Assembly (NCBI GenBank): GCA_023436825.1
Contig: JAEZHS010000321.1
Location: forward strand, 1-5,566
Direction of reading: 5' to 3'
Origin: Pseudomonadota bacterium
Lineage (GTDB): Bacteria; Pseudomonadota; Alphaproteobacteria; Reyranellales; Reyranellaceae
DNA: 5,566 nucleotides
Part shown: positions 1-5,470 of the stretch, piece after piece
Numbering within the stretch: the stretch's first letter is position 1
How the letters are laid out: each line of letters opens with the position of its first letter
The notes under the pieces: generated by a model
The model's input: only the letters and a program-made list of their open reading frames with translations
Databases searched by the model: none
Told to the model about the DNA's origin: nothing
Program-made: the position numbers and the translations under genes

Positions 1-1
1 G

Positions 2-688
2 CGCATGTCGGCGCTGGGCGCGCTCGCGGCCGCGGCGGCGCACGAGCTCGGCACGCCGCTCTCGACCATCGCCGTCGTCGCCAAGGAGATGCTGCGCGAG
101 GTCGAGGCCGACGATCCGCTGCGCGAGGATGTCGAGCTGCTGTCGTCGGAATCCGACCGCTGTCGCGCCATCCTGGCGCGCCTGTCGGTCGACCCGGTGG
201 GCGACGTCTCCGACGCCTATACGCTGGTGCCGCTGCCGGCGCTGATCGAGGCGGCGGCGCAGCATTCCGGGCGCGACGGCATCGCCATCAGCTTCAAGGC
301 GGGGCCGGTCGGCGAGGGCGTGCCGACCACGGCGCCGATCCAGGTGCGCAGCCCGGAGATCACCCAGGGTATCGGCAACATCGTGCAGAACGCCGTGTCG
401 TTCGCCCGCCATGAGGTCGAGATCAGGACGCGCTGGACGGCGGCCTGGTCGGAGGTCGAGGTCTCCGACGACGGGCCGGGCTTTTCCGAGGCGCTGCTCG
501 ACGAGCTCGGCACACCCTTCATCTCGACGCGCCAGGGCGAGGAAGGCCACATGGGATTGGGTGTGTTCATCGCCAAGACGCTACTGGAACGAACCGGGGC
601 CACCGTGACTTTCGGTAACCGCCGGGGAACGACCGGTGGGGCGCTGGTGTCCGTGCGCTGGCCAAACCCGGTCTTCAAGGCTACATAG
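2..688 (+). CDS. regB: RegB/PrrB/ActS-type redox sensor histidine kinase, 3' part only
   Basis: This is the cytoplasmic catalytic part of a membrane sensor kinase that autophosphorylates in response to redox state and passes phosphate to RegA. The frame is open to the left edge and the preceding codon (Arg, giving R-MSALGALA) fits the family, so the ATG at 5 is probably internal. The N-terminal transmembrane domain of RegB proteins lies outside the window. Numbering from the Met at 5: the H-box is AAAAAHELGTPLSTI with phospho-acceptor His13. Cys53 lies exactly 40 residues later, the same spacing as His225 and the redox-active Cys265 of Rhodobacter RegB. The N-box is NIVQNAVSFA (Asn129), the G1 box DDGPGF (155-160), the F-box region LGTPFISTR, and the G2 box GHMGLGVFIAKTLLERTGA (from 181). 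The gene ends with TAG 23 nt before regA, implying co-transcription. All kinase motifs are present. The assignment is by motif recall, not by search. Confidence 0.93.
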   Translation, partial: RMSALGALAAAAAHELGTPLSTIAVVAKEMLREVEADDPLREDVELLSSESDRCRAILARLSVDPVGDVSDAYTLVPLPALIEAAAQHSGRDGIAISFKAGPVGEGVPTTAPIQVRSPEITQGIGNIVQNAVSFARHEVEIRTRWTAAWSEVEVSDDGPGFSEALLDELGTPFISTRQGEEGHMGLGVFIAKTLLERTGATVTFGNRRGTTGGALVSVRWPNPVFKAT

Positions 689-700
689 CGCCACATGTCG

Positions 701-706
701 AAGGAG
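701..706 (+). promoter_or_regulatory. Ribosome binding site of regA
   Basis: AAGGAG lies 5 nt before the ATG at 712 in the 23-nt regB-regA gap. It is a near-consensus Shine-Dalgarno sequence and fixes the regA start. It is the clearest ribosome binding site in the window. Confidence 0.8.
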
Positions 707-711
707 CTGCC

Positions 712-1302
712 ATGAGCCAGGACACAGGCGCCAACCGCCCCGTGTCGCCCGCCATAGCCGGCGCGACGGCCAACAAGGATCGTACGCTGCTGATCGCCGA
801 TGACGATGCCGCGTTCCGGAACCGCATCGCGCGCGCGCTCGAGCAACGCGGGTTCATCGTCACCGCCGTCGGCTCGGTCGCCGAGGCGCTGGCGCAGACC
901 GCGCGGCCGCCTGCCTTTGCCGTGCTCGATCTCAGGCTGGGCGACGGCAACGGCCTGGAGCTGGTCGGCCCGCTGCGCCAGGCGCGGCCCGATATCCGCA
1001 TCGTCGTGCTGACCGGCTACGGCAACATCGCCACCGCCGTCGCCGCGGTGAAGGAAGGCGCCGTCGACTATCTCGCCAAGCCGGCCGACGCCGACGCCAT
1101 CGAGCAGGCGCTGACCGCGCACGGCCGCAAGCTGCCGCCGCCGCCCAGCAATCCGATGTCGGCCGATCGCGTACGCTGGGAGCACATCCAGCGCGTATTC
1201 GAGCAGTGCGACCGCAACGTCTCGGAGACGGCGCGCCGCCTCAACATGCATCGGCGCACCTTGCAGCGCATCCTCGGCAAGCACGCCCCTCGAGAACACT
1301 AA
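712..1302 (+). CDS. regA: RegA/PrrA/ActR-type response regulator (receiver plus Fis-type HTH)
   Basis: This is a DNA-binding response regulator, the partner of the upstream sensor kinase. In known relatives it is a global regulator of redox-dependent genes (respiration, photosynthesis, carbon and nitrogen fixation). The protein has 196 residues. The receiver domain spans about 25-135, with the acidic cluster Asp30-Asp32, phospho-acceptor Asp73 in VLDLRL, Thr101 in LTGYGN and Lys123 in LAKP. A proline linker (PPPP, about 142-145) follows, then MSADRVRWEHIQRVFEQCDR and a Fis-type helix-turn-helix with SETARRLNMHRRTLQRIL (171-188). This HTH is nearly invariant in RegA/PrrA/ActR/RegR proteins, so the family call is strong. 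The start is set by the AAGGAG site at 701. The N-terminal leader of about 20 residues before the receiver looks slightly long but harmless. It ends in TAA at 1300, just before the liv genes. The protein looks complete and functional. Confidence 0.96.
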   Translation: MSQDTGANRPVSPAIAGATANKDRTLLIADDDAAFRNRIARALEQRGFIVTAVGSVAEALAQTARPPAFAVLDLRLGDGNGLELVGPLRQARPDIRIVVLTGYGNIATAVAAVKEGAVDYLAKPADADAIEQALTAHGRKLPPPPSNPMSADRVRWEHIQRVFEQCDRNVSETARRLNMHRRTLQRILGKHAPREH

Positions 1303-1354
1303 CGATCGAGCACTGATCACCGTCCAACTCCTGCTCAATGCACTGGCGCTGGGC

Positions 1355-2185
1355 ATGGCCTATGCGCTGGTGGCGCTGGGCTTCGTCCTGGCGCTGAACG
1401 CCGCCGGTGCAGTGAACTTCGCGCACGGCGATCTCGTGGTCCTCGGCGGCGCTGTCGCGGTGTTCGTCGGGGCGTGGCTCGGCCTGCCCAGCATTCTGCT
1501 GTTGCCGCTGGTCGCACTGGCGATCGGCATCGTCGGCATCGTTGCGGCGCGCATCGCCATCCTGCCGCTGGCGACGCGACCGCCGGAAGCCACCTTCGTC
1601 GCCACCATCGCGCTCGCCGCCATCATCGAGCAATCGCTCACCATCGCCATGGCCGGTGCGCCGCGCACGGCGCCGCCGTTGATCGGCAGCGGCTCGTTCC
1701 ACATCGCGGGCTTCGTGCTGGGCCGCCAGCCGATCGCCATCGTCGTCCTGGGCGCCGTGCTGGTCGCCGCCGTGTGGTTCCTGCTCGAGCGCAGCCAGAC
1801 CGGCCGGCGCATGCGCGCCGTCGCCGCCGACCGCTACATGGCGCGCGCCGTCGGCATCCCGGTCGGGCGCTATGTCGTCCTGTCGCTGGCGCTTTCCGGC
1901 GCGTTGGCGGGCATCGCGGGCTTCCTGCTGGGGCACCAGTTCCTGGTCGCGCCCACGCAGGGCGCCGGCCACATGCTCAAGGCCTACATCGCCGTGGCCC
2001 TGGGCGGCTGGGGCAGCGTGCCCGGCGCGCTTCTGGGCGCACTGGGCATCGGCCTGTTCGAGACTTTCGCCGCTGCGCGCTTCGGCGATGCCTGGGCATC
2101 GGCCGCTCTCTATGTCTGTGTCCTCGCGGTGCTGGCGTTCCGGCCCCAGGGTCTGTTCGGCGAACCCGCTGGCCGGCGCGCCTGA
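1355..2185 (+). CDS. livH: Branched-chain amino acid ABC transporter permease LivH
   Basis: This is an inner-membrane permease of the HAAT/Liv transporter family and pairs with LivM to form the translocation channel. The protein is hydrophobic, with repeated helices across its length. Family hallmarks are YALVALGF then NFAHGD (21-26 from the ATG at 1355), a loop RAVAADRYMARAVGIPVGRY before a small-residue helix (LSGALAGIAGFLLG), and AYIAVALGGWGSVPGALLGA near the C-terminus. The start is uncertain. Family-like sequence (QLLLNALALG) continues in frame upstream of 1355, and the frame is open well back into regA, but I find no ATG, GTG or TTG codon from about 1199 to 1354. The ATG at 1355 would cut the first transmembrane helix short; a CTG (1313) or ATC (1316) start would restore it. 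Neither has a strong Shine-Dalgarno sequence. Substrate is not determinable; amide or urea transport by related permeases is possible. Confidence 0.9.
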   Translation: MAYALVALGFVLALNAAGAVNFAHGDLVVLGGAVAVFVGAWLGLPSILLLPLVALAIGIVGIVAARIAILPLATRPPEATFVATIALAAIIEQSLTIAMAGAPRTAPPLIGSGSFHIAGFVLGRQPIAIVVLGAVLVAAVWFLLERSQTGRRMRAVAADRYMARAVGIPVGRYVVLSLALSGALAGIAGFLLGHQFLVAPTQGAGHMLKAYIAVALGGWGSVPGALLGALGIGLFETFAAARFGDAWASAALYVCVLAVLAFRPQGLFGEPAGRRA

Positions 2186-2187
2186 CG

Positions 2188-3717
2188 ATGCGTCTTTCGC
2201 CGTTCTGGCTGGTCATCCTGGTGCTGCCGCCTGTGCTGGCGCTCGCCGCTCTGCCGCCGTTCGGCCAGCGCATGGTGATCCTGGCCGGTATCTACGGGCT
2301 GATGGGCTTGGGCTACCAACTCGTGTTCGGCCAGCTCGGCGCGCTCAACCTGGCGCAGGGCGCCTTGTTCGGCTTGGGCGCCTATGCGGCGGCGTTGACG
2401 GCGCCCATCCTCGGGCCGTTCGCGCTGCCAGTGGCGATCGTGGCCGCGGCGATCCCGGCGGCGCTGGTGGCAGGTCCCCTGCTGCGCCTGCAATCACATT
2501 ACTTCGCGCTTGCCACCCTGGCGCTCGCCTCGCTGGTCAACCTTCTGGCGGTGCATGCCGAGAGCCTGACCGGCGGCGCCAACGGTCTTGCCGGTTTCGC
2601 GACGGCGTTGCCGCGCGGGCCCGCCCTGCTGGTGACGGCATGGACCTGCCTGATCGCCGGCGTGCTGTTCTACGCCTGGCTGTTCGAAGGAACGCTGGGC
2701 AGGAAGGCGCAGTTGTTGCGCGAAGCGCCGCTGCTTGCCGCCACGCTCGGCATCGATGGTGCAGCCTGGCGCTTCGTGGCGTTCGTCGTTGGCGGCGCGC
2801 TGGCCGGACTGGCCGGCGCCTGCTCGGCGGCCTTGAGTGGCGTCGTCTCGCCGGAGGCCACCGGCTTTTCGATCATGGTGATGTGCCTCACCCTGGTGGT
2901 GCTGGGCGGCGCACGCCATCCGATGGGCGCGCCCATCGGCGCTGCCCTCGCGGTCGGCCTGCCCGAACTGTTGCGCGACCTGCAGGGCGCCTGGTTGCTG
3001 GCCTATGCCGTCGCCACGCTCGCCGTCGTGCTGTGGGCGCCCGAAGGCCTGGCCGGCCTGGTTGACCGACTGCGCGGTTCGCGCCGCGTCCCTCCCGTGC
3101 CGCCCGGCTTGCCGACATCGGTGCCGCCCGTGCCCGGTGCGCAGCGGCTGACGATTGACGGCGTGTCGAAACGATTCGGCGGCGTGCAGGCGCTCGCTGA
3201 CGTGTCATTGCTGGTCGACCGCGGCGAGATCGTCGGGCTGATCGGCCCGAACGGTTCGGGCAAGACGACGCTGCTCAACGTCATCAACGGACTCGAGCGC
3301 GCCGACGGGGGCGCCATCTCGCTCGACGACCGGCACATAGAGCACCTGCCGGCGCACGCGGTGGCGCGCGTCGGAATCGGCCGCAGCTTCCAGGCGCTGA
3401 CGCTGGCCGGCGACACCAAGGCGGCCGACCTCGCGCGTGCGGTGGCGACGGAAGCGGCGTTCCTGCTGCTCGACGAGCCGGCGGCCGGTATCGGCGATGC
3501 CGAGCGCCGGGCGCTGGAGTCCTTCCTCGCGAAGCTGCGCGAGTCGGGTCGCGGCGTGCTGATCGTCGATCACGACATAGAACTTCTGTCGCGCACCTGC
3601 GATCGCCTGGTCTGCCTCGACCGCGGCCGCGTCATCGCGAGCGGCCGCCCCGACGAGGTGCGCGCCGATCCGCGGGTGCGCGCGAGCTTCCTCGGCCTCG
3701 ACGGGATCGCGGCATGA
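2188..3717 (+). CDS. LivM-LivG fusion: permease plus ATPase domain lacking the ABC signature
   Basis: One 509-residue polypeptide carries the second permease and the first ATPase of the Liv transporter. Residues 1 to about 295 are LivM: hydrophobic helices, GQLGALNLAQGALFGLGAYA, SHYFALATLA, LTGGANGL, and a VVLGGARHPMGAPIGAAL loop near the end. A proline-rich linker (about 296-318, PPVPPGLPTSVPPVP) joins it to a LivG domain. That domain has A-loop Phe330, Walker A GPNGSGKT (353-360), Q-loop Gln402, Walker B LLLDEP (Asp429, Glu430) and H-loop His462. Q402 to D429 is 27 residues; in E. coli LivG, from memory, the gap is about 91. The helical subdomain and the LSxGQ signature are therefore absent, and the sequence jumps from FQALTLAGDTKAAD to LARAVATEA. 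The reading frame is intact. The start is the ATG 2 nt after the livH stop; the end overlaps livF (ATGA). Such fusions occur naturally, but a missing signature is unusual. Confidence 0.9.
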   Translation: MRLSPFWLVILVLPPVLALAALPPFGQRMVILAGIYGLMGLGYQLVFGQLGALNLAQGALFGLGAYAAALTAPILGPFALPVAIVAAAIPAALVAGPLLRLQSHYFALATLALASLVNLLAVHAESLTGGANGLAGFATALPRGPALLVTAWTCLIAGVLFYAWLFEGTLGRKAQLLREAPLLAATLGIDGAAWRFVAFVVGGALAGLAGACSAALSGVVSPEATGFSIMVMCLTLVVLGGARHPMGAPIGAALAVGLPELLRDLQGAWLLAYAVATLAVVLWAPEGLAGLVDRLRGSRRVPPVPPGLPTSVPPVPGAQRLTIDGVSKRFGGVQALADVSLLVDRGEIVGLIGPNGSGKTTLLNVINGLERADGGAISLDDRHIEHLPAHAVARVGIGRSFQALTLAGDTKAADLARAVATEAAFLLLDEPAAGIGDAERRALESFLAKLRESGRGVLIVDHDIELLSRTCDRLVCLDRGRVIASGRPDEVRADPRVRASFLGLDGIAA

Positions 3718-4367
3718 ATACCGTGCTCGAGATCGGCGACGTGTCGGTCGAAGCCGGCGAGATCGTGGCCCTGCTGGGCGGCAACGGCGCCGGCAAGACC
3801 ACGCTGCTGGAGACCGTACTCGGCTTTCATCCGGGTCGCGTCGTGCTGTTCGGCGACGACGCGAGTTCGCTCACCGTCGAACAGCGCGTCCAGTCAGGCG
3901 TCGGCTATGTGCCGGAGGGACGGCGCGTTTTCGCCGGCCTCACGGTGCGGGAGAACCTCGAAGCGTCCTCATCGCTGCCGGCGCTCCAGCGACGCCGGCG
4001 GGTCGAGGAGATGCTGGCGCTCTTCCCGATGCTCGGCGAGCGGTCCAAGGCCCGGGCCTGGCTGCTCTCGGGCGGCCAGCAGCAGATGCTGGCCCTGGCG
4101 CGCGCCCTGATGGACCGGCCGCGCCTGCTGCTGCTCGATGAGCCGACGCTCGGCCTCGCCCCGGTGGTCGTGGCCGATCTTCTGCGGCGCCTCGCAGCCA
4201 TGACGGCCGACGGCACGGCGGTCCTGCTGGCCGAGCAACGCGCGGCCCTGGCGCTCGGTGTCGCCAGACGTGGCTTGGTGCTCAGCCGCGGCCAGGTCGT
4301 GCGGCGCGGCTCGGCTGCCGAGCTTGCGGCCGATCCGACGCTCGCCGACCTGATGGCCGGCGCTTGA
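3714..4367 (+). CDS. livF: Branched-chain amino acid ABC transporter ATPase LivF, short at the N-terminus
   Basis: This is the second cytoplasmic ATPase of the Liv transporter, expected to pair with the LivG domain of the preceding gene. It starts at the ATG of an ATGA overlap with that gene, implying translational coupling. The protein has 217 residues; LivF is usually about 230-240. Motifs are Walker A GGNGAGKT (22-29), the LivF-typical YVPEGRRVF (65-73), an intact signature LSGGQ (118-122), Walker B LLLLDEP (Asp142, Glu143) and LLAEQ (171-175), where LivF proteins normally have EQN rather than an H-loop His. The N-terminus runs LEIGDVS directly into VEAGEIVALLG. The usual intervening YGxxxALxGVSL-type stretch of about 15 residues, which supplies the adenine-stacking aromatic (A-loop), is missing. 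The 3' end overlaps the convergent SET-domain gene by 86 bp. Confidence 0.92.
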   Translation: MNTVLEIGDVSVEAGEIVALLGGNGAGKTTLLETVLGFHPGRVVLFGDDASSLTVEQRVQSGVGYVPEGRRVFAGLTVRENLEASSSLPALQRRRRVEEMLALFPMLGERSKARAWLLSGGQQQMLALARALMDRPRLLLLDEPTLGLAPVVVADLLRRLAAMTADGTAVLLAEQRAALALGVARRGLVLSRGQVVRRGSAAELAADPTLADLMAGA

Positions 4368-4809
4368 GCGCGGGCTTGGGCGACCGAGGCCGCTGGCGGC
4401 CGGGCAGGACCTCGTCGCGCGAGAGATTGTCGTGCACGTCGTCCATGCGCCGGTAGTCGATCGTCACCTCTTCGCCGGGCTCGATGTCCCTGACGGCGTA
4501 ATAGGTCACGTCGCCGTCGTCGGACTGCAGGTTGGGTGTCTCGGAATGGTTCATGTACCAGCCGACCGAGATGCGCAGGAAGTCGATCGGCGCCCAGTAG
4601 CCGCCGGTCGTGCGAATGCCGAAGCGCTGAAAGAGCTTCTTGTGCGGCGAGGCATGCGCCTTCTCGAGCGGCACCCAGCGGCTGTCCTCGGGCGACCAGA
4701 CGCGGACGAACGCACCTTTCTCGATCCTGGTATCGGAAAAGCAGCCGATGCCGTGGATCTTGGATGGCCCGAGATAGAGAAGGGCCTTGTGCCATTTACG
4801 CTTACGCAT
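4282..4809 (-). CDS. Small SET-domain protein (putative protein-lysine methyltransferase)
   Basis: The 175-residue protein has the core SET motifs: SKIHGIGCFSDTRIEKG with GxG at 20-22 (cofactor binding), NHSETPN (87-93, the NHSxxPN knot motif), and YYAVRDIEPGEEVTIDY ending in Tyr119 (the catalytic GEExxxDY motif). By family knowledge it would transfer methyl from S-adenosylmethionine to lysine in a protein; the bacterial target is unknown. There are no pre-SET or post-SET cysteine clusters and no signal peptide, so it is probably cytoplasmic. The start at 4809 gives MRKRKWHKALLYLGPSKIHG, and the upstream ribosome binding site is weak. After about residue 132 comes an Arg/Pro/Ser-rich basic tail. 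Residues from about 148 onward are encoded antisense to the end of livF, so the tail may be read-through of stop-poor GC-rich DNA rather than a selected domain. It lies downstream of the dpgC-like fragment on the same strand, separated by 75 nt. Confidence 0.88.
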   Translation of the reverse strand: MRKRKWHKALLYLGPSKIHGIGCFSDTRIEKGAFVRVWSPEDSRWVPLEKAHASPHKKLFQRFGIRTTGGYWAPIDFLRISVGWYMNHSETPNLQSDDGDVTYYAVRDIEPGEEVTIDYRRMDDVHDNLSRDEVLPGRQRPRSPKPALKRRPSGRRASDRPQARQPSRAARPGRG

Positions 4810-4832
4810 CTTGCGGTGGTCCCGACGTTCAC

Positions 4833-4859
4833 AAGCAGGGGGCGCCTTGTGCCCTGCTT
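4833..4859 (-). terminator. Inverted repeat, possible weak terminator or leader hairpin
   Basis: AAGCAGGG at 4833-4840 and CCCTGCTT at 4852-4859 form a perfect 8-bp stem with an 11-nt loop. It sits in the 75-nt gap (4810-4884) between the dpgC-like fragment and the SET gene, both on the minus strand. Read on that strand it is not followed by a T tract, so intrinsic termination would be weak. It begins about 24 nt upstream of the SET start codon and could instead affect that gene's leader. No other signal is evident in the gap. Confidence 0.35.
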
Positions 4860-4884
4860 CGGGATTGAGGGCAATGGAAAGTGA

Positions 4885-5463
4885 TCAGGCGCGTCTGTTC
4901 TGCGCGTTCCAGAAGAGTTCGAGGTTGGAGATCAACGCCGGACTGAAGTGACATAGCGCCTGCTCCCGTGCATAGAGCGCCGCGTATTTCCGGAACGTAT
5001 CGATGGGCTCGGCCGACAGGCGTAGCGCGCGGCGATTGCCGATGGCGCCGACCGCGCCTGAGCCCGTCAGGCGGTCGATCACGCGCTCGATCGTGACGTC
5101 CATCTCGGCGGAGTCGATGACCTCGTCGCAGATCATGCGGCCGACGTCGGAATCGCAGTCGATGCGGCGCTCGTACATGATCGCCTGGCGCGTGATGCGG
5201 TCGCCGACGAAGCGCGCCATCCTGAGGTTGGCCATCGCCGGGATGATGCCTTCCTTGCGCGCCGGCAGTGTCATGTAGGCGTCGCGGCCGGCGATGTTGA
5301 AGTCGGTCGCCAAAAGGATCTGGCAGCCGCCGCCGATGGCGAAGGTTTCCACCGCCGAGATCCAGAGCTTCTCGATCGAATCGCCCGCGACCTCGTCGGG
5401 CGGCACCTCGGGCCTCGCGAGCCCGCGCATCATCTTGTTCACGAAGCCGAGATCGCGGCCGAT
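4885..5463 (-). CDS. DpgC-like enoyl-CoA hydratase/isomerase superfamily protein, C-terminal half, 5' end lost at a junction
   Basis: The fragment resembles the C-terminal half of DpgC, the cofactor-independent (3,5-dihydroxyphenyl)acetyl-CoA dioxygenase of glycopeptide antibiotic pathways; proteobacterial homologues have unproven roles. Numbered from the GTG at 5442: an oxyanion-hole-type FAIGGGCQILLA (34-45), LPARKEGIIPAMANLRMARF (59-78), GDRITRQAIMY (80-90), MICDEV (103-108), GNRRALR, and a C-terminal YAREQALCHFSPALISNLE. Family-like sequence continues a few codons upstream of the GTG (GRDLGF, up to about 5460). Beyond that the minus frame stays open to the window edge but no longer resembles the family, because the opposite strand encodes a different dpgC piece. 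The N-terminal half, expected to be about 200-230 residues, is absent. The GTG at 5442 is the first standard start but falls inside the conserved region, so this is most likely a broken gene or an assembly break, not a complete short protein. Confidence 0.8.
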   Translation of the reverse strand: MGRDLGFVNKMMRGLARPEVPPDEVAGDSIEKLWISAVETFAIGGGCQILLATDFNIAGRDAYMTLPARKEGIIPAMANLRMARFVGDRITRQAIMYERRIDCDSDVGRMICDEVIDSAEMDVTIERVIDRLTGSGAVGAIGNRRALRLSAEPIDTFRKYAALYAREQALCHFSPALISNLELFWNAQNRRA

Positions 5464-5470
5464 GTCTGAA
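5458..5470. other. Inversion or fold-back junction between two dpgC-like fragments
   Basis: Minus-strand DpgC-like coding stops being recognisable at about 5460, and plus-strand DpgC-like coding begins at about 5470. The two pieces are consecutive parts of one protein, pointing away from each other. The exact breakpoint cannot be fixed to the base. Nearby short repeats include CGAGATCGCGG (5448-5458) and CGAGGTCGCGG (about 5487-5497), differing at one base, and a CCTCG/CGAGG inverted pair (5472-5476 and 5487-5491). There are no insertion-sequence ends or obvious target-site duplications. Confidence 0.55.

Noticed and set aside
1300..1355. A programmed frameshift joining regA to livH.
   Set aside because: There is no slippery sequence, both domains are complete without a fusion, and RegA ends at its normal position.
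217..1972. Long minus-strand open frames antisense to regB, regA and livH.
   Set aside because: They are shadows of GC-rich genes with strong codon bias. They translate to low-complexity Arg/Ala/Asp/Gln-rich sequence without recognisable motifs.
1474..2187. The livM-livG frame stays open upstream of 2188 to an ATG at 1474, giving a possible 747-residue protein.
   Set aside because: This stretch overlaps livH in another frame and translates to an Arg/Ala/His-rich sequence with no family resemblance. The LivM similarity begins at the ATG at 2188, 2 nt after the livH stop.
4388..4401. GGCCGC-TG-GCGGCC palindrome 20 nt after the livF stop as a possible terminator.
   Set aside because: The loop is too short, no T tract follows, and it lies inside the SET coding region. 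Short GC palindromes are expected by chance at this base composition.
3905..4795. A 296-codon minus-strand frame across livF and the SET gene.
   Set aside because: It is out of frame with the SET motifs and antisense to the conserved livF motifs; the translation is compositional noise.
4432..4884. A 150-codon plus-strand frame antisense to the SET gene.
   Set aside because: The opposite strand carries all the SET motifs. The plus-strand translation has no recognisable family and no good ribosome binding site.
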